NCBI GenBank assembly: GCA_032073245.1
Contig: DAMANX010000006.1
Location: 123,020-187,019, forward strand
Length of the DNA stretch: 64,000 bases
Origin: QVMG01 sp032073245
GTDB lineage: Bacteria; Bacteroidota; Bacteroidia; Bacteroidales; Tannerellaceae
Direction of reading: 5' to 3'
Shown here piece by piece: positions 1 to 8,257 of this stretch. How positions within the stretch are numbered: position 1 is the first letter of the stretch; each line of letters opens with the position of its first letter. The translations under genes and the position numbers were made by a program. Under the pieces are notes generated by a model. The model saw nothing but the letters and a program-made list of their open reading frames with translations. It did not search any database and had not been told where the DNA came from.

Positions 1-1330
1 CTTTGACTTTTTTAGTTGAATTTTCACCACCGAACATAAAGGCTCCTAAAAGATCTCTTATCTTGTTACGAATATCGCCTTTTGCAACATCATCAATGGT
101 TTGGAATACAGTCAGGTTTTCATCCAGAAGAGATGCCTGGTTTTGTGCAAAATAACCAATCATTACATTGTGTCCAAGAGTAAGAGTCCCATCATGTTCG
201 ATTTCTTTCATGATACACTTTACCAGTGTAGATTTACCTTCCCCGTTCTTACCTACAAATGCAATACGATCCCCGCGTTCTATTGTAAGATTGGCGTTTC
301 GGAATACAGTGTGCTCTCCATAACTTTTTGCTACATTTTCGATCATCACAGGATAGGAACCCGAACGTGGAGATGGAGGGAATTTCAATCGCAAAGCAGA
401 TGTATCCTCTTCATCAACTTCTAATATAGGTAACTTCTCCAACATTTTTACACGGCTTTGAACCTGAAGAGTTTTTGAATAGGTGCCTTTGAAGCGTTCT
501 ATAAACTCTTTGGTTTCAGCGATCATTTTTTGCTGTTCGTCGTAAGCCTTTTGCTGTTGTTCCCGGCGTTCTTTCCGAAGTTGCAGATAACTGCTATAAT
601 TTACTTTATAATCATAGATTCGTCCCATTGTCACTTCGATGGTACGGGTTGTTATTCTGTCAATAAATGCCCGGTCGTGACTGATAACCACAACTGCTTG
701 TCCATTGTCGATAAGGAAATCTTCTAGCCATTGAATAGATTCGATATCAAGGTGATTTGTCGGCTCATCCAATAAAAGTACATCCGGTTTCTTCAGCAAC
801 AACTTAGCCAGTTCAATACGCATTCTCCACCCTCCACTAAACTCACTGGTTTGACGGGTGAAGTCGGTACGTTTGAATCCTAATCCAATTAGAGTCTTTT
901 CAATATCGGCATCATAATTGATTTCTTCAATGGAATAGAATTTCTCGCTTAATGTGGATACACGTTCAATTAATTGATAATAGCTATCCGAATCATAATC
1001 CGAACGTGTTTCCAGCTCTTTATTAATAGATTCAATTTCAGCTTCCATTGCATGTAAATGAGCAAATGTCTGTGCTGTTTCTTCAAAGACCGTACGGCCA
1101 TCTTCTGTCATTAAATGTTGAGGAAGATAAGCTATTACTGTATCTTTTGGAGCAGAAACTTTACCACGTGTAGTTTCCCGGACTCCTGCTAATATTTTTA
1201 ATAGAGTAGATTTGCCTGCACCGTTTTTGCCCATCAAAGCTATACGATCCTTTTCATTAATAACAAAAGAAATATCTGAAAAAAGTGCGCTACCGCCAAA
1301 CTCAACTGTTAATCCATCAACCGATATCAT
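1..1330 (-). CDS. ABC-F family ATPase (N-terminal 443 residues; runs off the window)
   Basis: Reading the minus strand from the ATG at 1330 gives an open frame to the window edge. The first nucleotide-binding domain has Walker A GKNGAGKST near residue 35, signature SGGWRMR and Walker B LLLDEPTNHLD. A charged linker rich in K, E and Q follows (KERREQQQKAYDEQQK), then a second Walker A GKNGEGKST near residue 345. Two ATPase domains, a linker and no membrane segments define the ABC-F class. Members of this class act on ribosomes, in translation rescue or antibiotic protection, rather than in transport. Which subfamily (Uup, EttA, YdiF-like) cannot be decided without the C-terminus. A Bacteroidetes -7 box (TACCTTTG, minus strand 1375-1368) lies upstream. 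Confidence 0.93.
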   Translation of the reverse strand, partial: MISVDGLTVEFGGSALFSDISFVINEKDRIALMGKNGAGKSTLLKILAGVRETTRGKVSAPKDTVIAYLPQHLMTEDGRTVFEETAQTFAHLHAMEAEIESINKELETRSDYDSDSYYQLIERVSTLSEKFYSIEEINYDADIEKTLIGLGFKRTDFTRQTSEFSGGWRMRIELAKLLLKKPDVLLLDEPTNHLDIESIQWLEDFLIDNGQAVVVISHDRAFIDRITTRTIEVTMGRIYDYKVNYSSYLQLRKERREQQQKAYDEQQKMIAETKEFIERFKGTYSKTLQVQSRVKMLEKLPILEVDEEDTSALRLKFPPSPRSGSYPVMIENVAKSYGEHTVFRNANLTIERGDRIAFVGKNGEGKSTLVKCIMKEIEHDGTLTLGHNVMIGYFAQNQASLLDENLTVFQTIDDVAKGDIRNKIRDLLGAFMFGGENSTKKVK

Positions 1331-1469
1331 AGGTATACTTATTCAACTGTCATGTGAAAATGAGGTGCAAAGGTAGTAAAAATAGTGGTATTGTATATTT
1401 TTACCGTAGTGGTATAAACAAATACATTATGGGTTTGTTTTTATTTTAGAACATTAATAGAACATTATC

Positions 1470-2162
1470 ATGAATCCCGAAAACAAGAAAAGAATAAAAG
1501 TGTTGCAAAATGGACCTTATCAGGTATCAGGAAATACACCATTAGATCAATTGCAATTTGTGCCCGAAAGAGGAGGCGCTTCCAAAGCATATAAGGAAAT
1601 CCAACAGTATAAAGTGGATGAAACCTATTATTTATGTCGTTGCGGGAGAACGAAAAACTATCCTTATTGTGACGGTTCTCATTTTGCAGGGATACCTTTT
1701 GATGGAACTGAGACTGCTGGACATAAAACGTATGATGAAATGTCTGAAATGATTGAAGGGCAACAAATAGACATGATGGATGCAGAGGAATTATGTGCAG
1801 TTGCCCGTTTTTGTGATACTTATAGTACTACCTGGAATCTTGTAGAGGAAAGTACAGATCCGGAAAGTCTGAAAATAATAAAACAACAATGTGCTGATTG
1901 TCCGAGTGGCCGATTGACTCCGGTAACAAAAGAAGGAGTGCGTATTGACCCTGAATTGCCACAAGAGATAAGTATGTTGGAAGATATAGCAGTCAAAGCA
2001 CATGGACCAATCTGGGTGAAAGGAGGAATTTCTATTGAAGACGGTAATGGTATAATGTATCCTGTACGTAATCGTGTGACATTATGCCGTTGCGGAAAAT
2101 CAAAGAATAAACCTTTTTGCGACGCTTCACACATGGAAAATAAAGGAGAATTGAATGATTAA
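1470..2162 (+). CDS. CDGSH iron-sulfur protein with two clusters and a cysteine-rich insert
   Basis: This 230-residue protein has two CDGSH-type 2Fe-2S sites. The first uses C56, C58, C67 and H71 (CRCG...CDGSH). The second uses C206, C208, C217 and H221, with the variant CDASH. Between them, residues ~105-155 contain LCAVARFCD and CADCPSGRL, which resemble the divergent mono-cluster (Fer4_19-type) segment found with CDGSH domains. The CDGSH family coordinates 2Fe-2S with three Cys and one His and takes part in redox or cluster transfer in the cytosol; the substrate here is unknown. A shorter paralogue at 3266 lacks the insert, so the pair looks like a local duplication. There is no signal peptide. 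A terminator follows at 2272-2306. Confidence 0.9.
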   Translation: MNPENKKRIKVLQNGPYQVSGNTPLDQLQFVPERGGASKAYKEIQQYKVDETYYLCRCGRTKNYPYCDGSHFAGIPFDGTETAGHKTYDEMSEMIEGQQIDMMDAEELCAVARFCDTYSTTWNLVEESTDPESLKIIKQQCADCPSGRLTPVTKEGVRIDPELPQEISMLEDIAVKAHGPIWVKGGISIEDGNGIMYPVRNRVTLCRCGKSKNKPFCDASHMENKGELND

Positions 2163-2271
2163 TTAATAACATGCAAAATATTTTATATATGTCGTGAACA
2201 ATTTAAATAAACACTTGTTATTATTATAAAGTGTTTTTCATGGTATTAGAATTAGGTTTAATTAGGTAGAT

Positions 2272-2306
2272 CCGTCTTGTTCGTGAGAATAAGACGGTTT
2301 TTTTTT
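2272..2306 (+). terminator. Intrinsic terminator after the first CDGSH gene
   Basis: A CCGTCTT/AAGACGG stem (2272-2278 with 2291-2297) is followed directly by nine T residues. Confidence 0.85.
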
Positions 2307-2404
2307 AATCAAATTATGAATCATTATGAATTATGCACGACAAAATATTAAAATATTGTAAGATGTGAAGATGCTGACAGTGGTATTAATGATGTGTGAA
2401 CTCT

Positions 2405-2583
2405 GGTAACCCGGCTCCCCGCCTTGGTTAAGGCGGGGGTGGACCGCTGCTTGCAGCGGTGGGGCGGTTGGTATTCTTTATAAATGAGATATACCTATTT
2501 AATAAATACCTTTTCTCCCACCACCCCACCATCGCAAGCGATGGTCCACCCCCTCCTCGGACAGGAGGGGAGCCGGGATACTC
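2405..2583. repeat. Hairpin-in-arm inverted repeat D1
   Basis: The outer stem CCCGGCTCCCC (2410-2420) pairs with 2567-2577. Each arm also folds on itself. The left arm has CCGCCTT/AAGGCGG (2419-2436) and ACCGCTG/CAGCGGT (2443-2460). The right arm has ACCATCG/CGATGGT (2528-2545) and CCCCTCCT/AGGAGGGG (2550-2570). The inner stems differ between arms while pairing is kept. No transposase or credible ORF lies inside; the short frames crossing it are artefacts of the palindrome. The same design occurs at 33288 and 63535. Confidence 0.8.
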
Positions 2584-2659
2584 ATATCGTATTATCTTCA
2601 AATCCTCCTCAATAGAAAGACTTGTGCCCCTTAAATTGTCAAGCTTTAGATTATTTATC

Positions 2660-2752
2660 ATATAAGGCTAGCCGTCCGACTGAGAAGCCTTATCGGTTCA
2701 GTGAATAAGGCATCTCAGCCGGGTAAGCATATACACTCAAAAATATCCCTAC
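2660..2752 (-). repeat. Middle module of composite repeat, copy A
   Basis: The reverse complement contains CTGAGATGCCTTATTCAC, then AAGGCTTCTCAGTCGGACG, and GTATATGCTTACC. These match 33110-33215 on the plus strand with few differences. The module joins repeat D1 to the palindrome at 2757. Two short inverted words (GAGAAGCCTTA and TAAGGCATCTC) could form a stem. Confidence 0.75.
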
Positions 2753-2756
2753 ATAA

Positions 2757-3085
2757 TGCTATTATTTTTGACTTCAGCCTTCAGTCGTCTTTAACTGTCT
2801 AATTGCCAGTTGGTATGGCTGAAGGCAGTTGCATTCAGTTTACATTCAGGCAATTTTAATTTTACTTTAGGTTTTTACATAAAAGCTACAGGCTTATCGC
2901 AGAAAGCTACCGACTTTTTCAAATACGCTACCGGCTTTTTGAGATTTGCTGCCGACTTTTTTCGATAAGCCGTTAGCTATTGATCCTGAATGCATCCTGA
3001 AGGATGTTGCTTTCAGCCATACCGACTGGCAATTAGATAGTTAAAGACGACCGAAGGCTGAAGTCAAAAATAAAAAACTCATGTG
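2757..3085. repeat. Long palindromic intergenic repeat, copy A
   Basis: About 80 bp at 2769-2836 are complementary to 2989-3066 apart from a few wobble-type differences and a small indel. The loop region holds four phased units beginning GCTACCGRCTT at 2885, 2906, 2927 and 2948, exactly 21 bp apart. A second copy lies inverted at 32626-32962. The element is non-coding. Confidence 0.85.
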
Positions 3086-3265
3086 TAGATATTTTCCTCC
3101 ATTTAAATATCTGTTTTCTCATCATGATCGTTAATTTCAAATTATTATGAGCCAAAACATAATAGCTTATAAATATGTTTTTCTATTAAGAGGGATTGTA
3201 TTTTTCAAATTTGAGAAATATTTAAGTTTGTTTTTCTATTATATTATGCATTAAAATTAGAAATC

Positions 3266-3733
3266 ATGAATCAAGAAAGTAAGGAGAAAATCAAAATTCT
3301 AAAGAATGGTCCATATCAGGTAAAAGGGAATATCCCTTTAAATCAATTGAGATATAAAATGGAACCGGGTAAAGGCATGGAGTTCCAGGAAGAAAAGAAA
3401 TATGAAGTTGGAGAGACCTATTTCTTATGTCGTTGTGGAAGAACAAAAAACTACCCATATTGTGATGGCTCTCATGCCCAAGAGCCTACTTTTGATGGTA
3501 CGGAAATAGCTACACAAACAGGTGAAGGCGAGGTTGTTGAGGAAGGAGCAACAAAAGAAGCAAGTTTGTTAATAACAGCTGTAGGAAATATACATGGCCC
3601 TGTTTTGGTAAAAGGAGGAATTCCTGTAGAAGGAGCTAACGGGAGTTTTTATCCTCTTCGTAACACAGCTTCTTTATGTACTTGTGGAAAATCAAAGAAT
3701 AAGCCTTTTTGTGATGGAAGCCATCTGAAGTAA
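3266..3733 (+). CDS. CDGSH iron-sulfur protein, short paralogue
   Basis: This is a 155-residue cytosolic protein with two complete CDGSH motifs: LCRCGRTKNYPYCDGSH near residue 55 and LCTCGKSKNKPFCDGSH at the C-terminus. Its first ~75 residues are very close to the protein at 1470 (same IKxLxNGPYQV start). It lacks the cysteine-rich insert with CADCPSGR, so it keeps the double 2Fe-2S core only. Expected role is electron or cluster transfer; no partner is encoded next to it. The gene ends in a convergent inverted repeat shared with gldB. The start is the only ATG compatible with the paralogue's N-terminus. Confidence 0.9.
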   Translation: MNQESKEKIKILKNGPYQVKGNIPLNQLRYKMEPGKGMEFQEEKKYEVGETYFLCRCGRTKNYPYCDGSHAQEPTFDGTEIATQTGEGEVVEEGATKEASLLITAVGNIHGPVLVKGGIPVEGANGSFYPLRNTASLCTCGKSKNKPFCDGSHLK

Positions 3734-3838
3734 TGAAGTAATGAAAAATGAAAAATGAAAAGTGAAGAGTGAAAAATGAAGAAAAATCAGGAATGATTTA
3801 TTTATAATTATTTTCACTTTTCACTTTTCATTACTTCA
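3731..3838. terminator. Convergent inverted repeat / bidirectional terminator
   Basis: Tandem words on the left (GAAAAATGAAAAGTGAA type) pair with CACTTTTCACTTTTCATTAC on the right, between two convergent genes. Low-complexity word repeats make a long, imperfect hairpin. Confidence 0.6.
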
Positions 3839-4849
3839 CGGTTTATACCTTGCATCCGTTAATATATCTTGTGCATTTGTTGTTTGCATTAATTGTTCAG
3901 GAGTGGCTTTCGTCTCTTTCATATATTGATTGACTATTTGCCAGCCGATTAGAATACCCAGGTTTCCGGGAGCATCATCAGAAAGAAAACGAGAAGGGAT
4001 TTCTTCGAAATATTGTCCTGTAGTTACCAGATTAGGTGTATAAAGATGTTTTCTTTCTATCATTGTTTTCCATATAACAGCTTCATGCTCTTTCGCCCAC
4101 TGATAATCTTTTTCTGTATATCCCATTAATTGATGAGGTTGTTTGTCGGGGAGTGCCTGACTGAGCAAATATTTAATTTTTCCTTCATATACCATTCGTT
4201 CCAACAAAATATTCTCTTTCCCTTGAAAAGGTATTTCACTCATTAACCATCCTGTCAGATAATCCGGAACAATATACTCAGGTTGCATTTTATTGCGTTG
4301 GTAATCATAAAAGAAATCCTGATAGAGAGGATAATCATATCCCATATACTTATCAATAGAAATAGAAAGAATATTCTCAGTAACCAGAATATTCTGATTA
4401 AGACCCGAAACGTGCATATACACTACCGGAATTCGGAGGTTGGGAAGATGATCTGTAAGGTAAGCAAATCCACTTCCTAATTGTTGTTCTATATTTTCTA
4501 TATTCTCAAATTTCTCAATGGCATCTTTGTATAATTCTTTTAAAGTTGGTTCTGAATAATAAGTCATTAATTTATCAAAGAAGCCCGGAACTTCGAGGTT
4601 TCTCATATTCAATACACCTTTCCCTAAAAGTTCGAGCATATCCGGATATTCATTACGAATATTTTCTTGTAATGCCGTGTCGTGAGTCTCAATCAATTCA
4701 AATAACTTTTTATCAAAGCGTTGAATAGATATAGGCTCCGCTGAAGAATAGCGTGAAGATTTAGCATGAGCATTACAACTGGTAAATAAAATTACCAGAC
4801 ATATAGTCAAAAGTATTTTATAATTCATATTATCTTTCTTTAAATGCAT
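3836..4849 (-). CDS. gldB: GldB-family lipoprotein
   Basis: The 337-residue protein starts with a signal sequence ending in a lipobox (LFTSC, Cys near residue 25), so it should be a periplasm-facing or outer-membrane lipoprotein. The body matches the GldB family: RFDKKLFEL near the start, SGFAYLTDHLPNL and a C-terminal GILIGWQIVNQYMK. GldB was named for gliding motility in Flavobacterium, but it is widespread in non-gliding Bacteroidales, where its role is not settled. ATG codons at 4849 and 4825 (MNYKIL) are both possible starts; the second gives a more typical signal peptide. A 22-bp phased array lies upstream. Confidence 0.88.
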   Translation of the reverse strand: MHLKKDNMNYKILLTICLVILFTSCNAHAKSSRYSSAEPISIQRFDKKLFELIETHDTALQENIRNEYPDMLELLGKGVLNMRNLEVPGFFDKLMTYYSEPTLKELYKDAIEKFENIENIEQQLGSGFAYLTDHLPNLRIPVVYMHVSGLNQNILVTENILSISIDKYMGYDYPLYQDFFYDYQRNKMQPEYIVPDYLTGWLMSEIPFQGKENILLERMVYEGKIKYLLSQALPDKQPHQLMGYTEKDYQWAKEHEAVIWKTMIERKHLYTPNLVTTGQYFEEIPSRFLSDDAPGNLGILIGWQIVNQYMKETKATPEQLMQTTNAQDILTDARYKP

Positions 4850-4920
4850 TATAAAAACGGTAGTACAAACATGTTATTGTGTGACCTCCTAACGATTAAA
4901 CAAAAATCAAAAAGTATTAT

Positions 4921-5015
4921 TCTATCGTTGATAGCTATCAAACTTATAAATGATAGCTATGAAACTTACAGACGATAGCTATCAACTTTATAGATGATAG
5001 CTATCAACGATAGGA
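4921..5015. repeat. 22-bp phased array of GATAGCTATC palindromes
   Basis: GATAGCTATC or a one-base variant starts at 4930, 4952, 4974 and 4996: four units exactly 22 bp apart, two helical turns. The flanks (CTATCGTTGATAG and CTATCAACGATAG) make the whole block an inverted repeat. It lies between divergent gldB and the lipoprotein remnant, within the 320-bp gap 4850-5169. I see no coding capacity in the rest of that gap. Confidence 0.85.
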
Positions 5016-5169
5016 TTTGTGCAATAAATAGTAACCATTGGCCTTTGATAAGAGTTGGGTTTGTGCTACTTTATGTTCGTATTGGCTTTGTTTATATATG
5101 TATTACGATTTTATCGTAGTATTTTGTTTTGTATTTGTGCATTAGCTTATTACTTAAATCATCAATTTT

Positions 5170-5669
5170 ATGAAAGCAGATTTATTACTTTCACTTATTT
5201 CTATCTCTTTATTTTTTCTTGTTGGATGTAAAGGAAAATCGTCCGAACCAAATATGTTTGATGAAGAAAGTTCTTTACCTGTAGTTTTACCGTTAGAAAA
5301 TATACATAAAGCGGAAGGAGAGGAGATGCTGGATTTGGAGGAAGCTATTTATATGCCACATATAGCAAGAAAGATGGAAAGGTGACGAATTATGGAAACA
5401 GTCAGTTTAATTATCCTGCAGGAGAATTAACGAATGATATAGATGGTGGTCCTGCTTTTTTTCCACTTGAAATAGATTCGAATGGTAACCGAATCATGTG
5501 GAGAACGGCAGAATCATTTAGGAAAGAGATGCTTGAAAGTTCTGACCTGGCTGTACGCAAAAATAAATATGGAGATAAATTCTCTAAGGTTCATAAACTG
5601 GCAGAGTCCTTAGAAGATGACGATAACCCGGTACTTATGATTGTGAGAAATACTAAATCATCCAAATAA
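5170..5669 (+). pseudogene. Broken six-bladed beta-propeller lipoprotein (internally deleted, frameshifted)
   Basis: Two overlapping frames form one wreck. Frame 1 (5170-5385) encodes a signal peptide with lipobox (FFLVGC) and the short N-terminal segment typical of six-bladed propeller lipoproteins. Frame 2 continues to 5669, and its only start there is a GTG at 5382. It encodes FNYPAGELTNDIDGG and a C-terminus ending EDDDNPVLMIV, which look like the last blade and tail of that family. Frame 2 also reads sensibly upstream as KKDGKVTNYGN, so a one-base shift near 5370 joins them. Complete members are about 370-400 residues (compare 47593), so the middle blades are missing. Alternatively these are two small real genes; I think decay is more likely. 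Confidence 0.6.
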
Positions 5670-5688
5670 CGTATAGCCGGATCTCTCT

Positions 5689-6813
5689 TTATTTCTTAAT
5701 TAATACAGTTATTCGCAAGCCAATATCAAAGAATATCATCTTGGCATTAACGTTTTGTGTGATATGTCTTTCTGCTTTTGCCAATTCATCCATAAGCTCT
5801 ATTACATTTCGTTCATTTACATAAGGTGAGAAATTGATGGCAAAATCGGATTCGTCCTTATTCATGTAATTCAATTCTTCAGATTGGAAACGATAGATAA
5901 AGTTTTCCCGTATCAGATGTTGACAATAAGCAAGGAAATTCTTTTGCCGTTCCCGTCCGATACCACCTAAAACATCTGCCATGGCTTTCATTCCTTTTAC
6001 ATTACGTGTCCACGAGTTACGCATCATGGCTTTAAATTGTTCAAGGAAAAACTTATTCTCTTCTCCCATACTAATCGCTTCTATAGCCTGAATATAATTT
6101 CCGGCAGCAAGATGGGCAACCTGTTTGGCGTCTTCCGGTGTAAGTTTGTATTGTTGAAGTAAGGCATTCGTTACTGCCTGAGTTTCAATGGGACGTACAT
6201 GGATACGTTGCGCTCTTGACTGAATAGTGCCTAAGATCATATCCGGAGCTTCGGAAACCATGAGAATTATTGTATTTGTTGGAGGTTCTTCTATTATTTT
6301 CAATAGTTTGTTGGCACAAGTCTGATGCAATTTTTCAGGTAACCAAACTAACAATACGCGATATTCGGCTTCATATATTCTCAAACTCAGTTTGCGAATA
6401 ATCTCATCGCTTTCTTTCGAATAAATAAGAGCCTGTGAATTACCAGCATCCATATAATCCATCCACTGGTCGATTGTAAAATAAGGCCTACCCTGTAGAA
6501 AACTGCGCCATTCACTTAAGTAGTCATCACATACTTCCTTTTTTTTCTCTTTTTTGGAAACTATAGGAAAAACGAAATGAAGGTCAGGATGAGCTAACTC
6601 ATCATATTTAAGACAGGAAGGACATTTTCCACAAGAGTCGTCTTCTGCCGGATGGAGACAATTAAGATAACGCGCATAAGCTATGGCTAAAGGAAAAGCA
6701 CCGGCTCCACCTTGTTCAGTAAAAAGTTGTGCATGAGGTACAAATCCTGTCTTGGCTGACTGGATCAAACGTTTCTTTATTTCTTCCTGACCGATTATAT
6801 CTTTGAAATACAT
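5689..6813 (-). CDS. holB: DNA polymerase III subunit delta' (clamp loader)
   Basis: This 374-residue AAA+ clamp-loader subunit opens with FKDIIGQEEIKKRL and HAQLF. Its P-loop is degenerate (EQGGAGAF instead of GxxGxGKT), as expected for delta', which does not hydrolyse ATP. A zinc-module pattern follows (C...CGKCPSC), then HPDLHFVFP. The sensor region has LLKIIEEPP and IQSRAQRI. It works with delta and DnaX to load the sliding clamp in the cytosol. The gene stands alone, with a minus-strand -7 box TACCTTTG at 6843-6836. Confidence 0.93.
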   Translation of the reverse strand: MYFKDIIGQEEIKKRLIQSAKTGFVPHAQLFTEQGGAGAFPLAIAYARYLNCLHPAEDDSCGKCPSCLKYDELAHPDLHFVFPIVSKKEKKKEVCDDYLSEWRSFLQGRPYFTIDQWMDYMDAGNSQALIYSKESDEIIRKLSLRIYEAEYRVLLVWLPEKLHQTCANKLLKIIEEPPTNTIILMVSEAPDMILGTIQSRAQRIHVRPIETQAVTNALLQQYKLTPEDAKQVAHLAAGNYIQAIEAISMGEENKFFLEQFKAMMRNSWTRNVKGMKAMADVLGGIGRERQKNFLAYCQHLIRENFIYRFQSEELNYMNKDESDFAINFSPYVNERNVIELMDELAKAERHITQNVNAKMIFFDIGLRITVLIKK

Positions 6814-6885
6814 TGATTACTGTTCTTGTTGCTAACAAAGGTACAACAATTTACAGAAATGGAAGAATGGAGGATAATAAAAACA

Positions 6886-6912
6886 AAAAAGCCGCTAAAA
6901 GCGGCTTTTGGT
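6886..6912 (-). terminator. Terminator of tRNA-Ser
   Basis: On the minus strand AAAAGCCGC/GCGGCTTTT forms a hairpin followed by a T-rich tract, immediately downstream of the tRNA. Confidence 0.8.
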
Positions 6913-6913
6913 G

Positions 6914-7000
6914 CGGAAGCGGCGAGATTCGAACTCGCGGATACCTTGCGATATCGTCAGTTTAGCAAACTGGTGGTTTCAGCCACTCACCCACACTTCC
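6914..7000 (-). tRNA. tRNA-Ser (anticodon GCT)
   Basis: The acceptor stem GGAAGTG pairs with CGCTTCC. The anticodon loop is TTGCTAA with anticodon GCT. A long variable arm is present and the T loop reads GTTCGAATC. CCA is not encoded. The 87-nt length fits a class II tRNA. Confidence 0.95.
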
Positions 7001-7031
7001 TTCAATTTTGGGTGTTCCTGAAATTGCGTTG

Positions 7032-7061
7032 CAAAGATAGATGTAATTTTTAATAATCAAA
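7032..7061 (-). promoter_or_regulatory. Promoter of tRNA-Ser
   Basis: On the minus strand TTTG (7061-7058) is separated by 18 bp from TATCTTTG (7039-7032), the Bacteroidetes housekeeping pattern, about 30 bp upstream of the tRNA. Confidence 0.7.
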
Positions 7062-7130
7062 GATTTTTACGGCTATTTTTAGAGAAAAAGATGCTACTTT
7101 TGTGGCTTATTCTGAAACTCAAAGGTTTAT

Positions 7131-8177
7131 ATGGAAAAGTCGACTCAACCCCGAAAAAAAAGAAAAGATATAGGATGTCTCTTGATTGTCCTCTTAATTC
7201 TGGGAAGTATAGGATTCAAAGGGTATCGTTTTTTTAAGAAGACGGGTTTTGCGCCTGAAGAAACGGTTTACGCTTATATTGATGAAAAGACAAGCTTTGA
7301 TGATTTGGGTGAATTTTTAATAGACTCAGCCGGCGCACAAAATATTGATTTCTTTAATATATTGGCTAGTGCATTTGAATATCCCGACAATATGAGAACC
7401 GGCAAATATGCTATTGACCCGGGAATAAGCAGTATCGATTTAATAAACCGATTAAGAAGAGGGCAGCAAACTCCAACGCGCATTACTTTCAATAATGTAC
7501 GTTTTCTTGATGATTTGGCAAAAAGATTAGACGAACAACTAATGCTTACAGCAGATGATATCTTGACACGTTTAACTGATCCGGCTTATTGTGATTCTTT
7601 AGGTTTCAATACGGAAACAATCCGTGCTATGTTTATACCTAATACATACGAAGTTTACTGGAATATTTCTCCGGATAGGTTACTGACCCGGATGAAAAAA
7701 GAATATGATACCTTTTGGAATGATGATCGTAAAACTAAAGCAGAGAAAATAGGGTTGACACCTATTGAAGTAGCAATTCTAGCCTCTATTGTTGAAGAAG
7801 AAACAGCTGTCGCTGATGAATATCCGATAGTCGCTGGTCTGTATATAAACAGGTTACATAGGGGAATGTTATTGCAGGCGGATCCTACGGTGAAATATGC
7901 AGTCGGTGATTTTATGTTGCAGCGTATTCTTTATGCTCATTTGGAAATAGATTCTCCTTATAATACATATATTTATCCCGGATTACCTCCCGGACCTTTG
8001 CGTATTCCTACTATTCAATCACTGAATGCCGTACTGAACTATACAAAACATAATTACCTCTATATGGTGGCGAAAGAAGATTTTTCAGGACGTCACAATT
8101 TTGCATCTACTCTAACCGAACATAACAATAATGCAAATCGTTACCGGGCGGAATTGAACCGTCGTAATATTCGGTGA
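7131..8177 (+). CDS. mltG: Endolytic murein transglycosylase MltG
   Basis: The 348-residue protein has a cytosolic basic N-terminus, one membrane segment (residues ~15-36) and a periplasmic YceG/MltG domain. The catalytic region ASIVEEETAVADEYPIVAGLYINRL carries the expected Glu; LQADPTVKYAVGD and YPGLPPGPI-like YPGLPPGPL are also family hallmarks. MltG cuts nascent glycan strands and sets their length during peptidoglycan synthesis. A -7 element TACTTTTG sits at 7095-7102, giving a short leader. Confidence 0.95.
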   Translation: MEKSTQPRKKRKDIGCLLIVLLILGSIGFKGYRFFKKTGFAPEETVYAYIDEKTSFDDLGEFLIDSAGAQNIDFFNILASAFEYPDNMRTGKYAIDPGISSIDLINRLRRGQQTPTRITFNNVRFLDDLAKRLDEQLMLTADDILTRLTDPAYCDSLGFNTETIRAMFIPNTYEVYWNISPDRLLTRMKKEYDTFWNDDRKTKAEKIGLTPIEVAILASIVEEETAVADEYPIVAGLYINRLHRGMLLQADPTVKYAVGDFMLQRILYAHLEIDSPYNTYIYPGLPPGPLRIPTIQSLNAVLNYTKHNYLYMVAKEDFSGRHNFASTLTEHNNNANRYRAELNRRNIR

Positions 8178-8257
8178 TATTTGCCGTCTAACTGATCTAA
8201 AAAGTGTATCTTTGTCAGTCAAAATAATAATCAGTCAACAATAAGAAAGCAAAATAT

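Noticed and set aside
101..727. Small plus-strand frames near the window start
   Set aside because: They are antisense to a clear ABC-F ATPase with all expected motifs.
2428..2665. Two overlapping reading frames on opposite strands across repeat D1
   Set aside because: They exist only because the palindrome keeps both strands open; proline/glycine-rich translation mirrors the repeat and matches no family.
4921..5015. A CRISPR array
   Set aside because: Units follow each other at 22 bp without unique spacers of CRISPR length, and there are no cas genes in the window.
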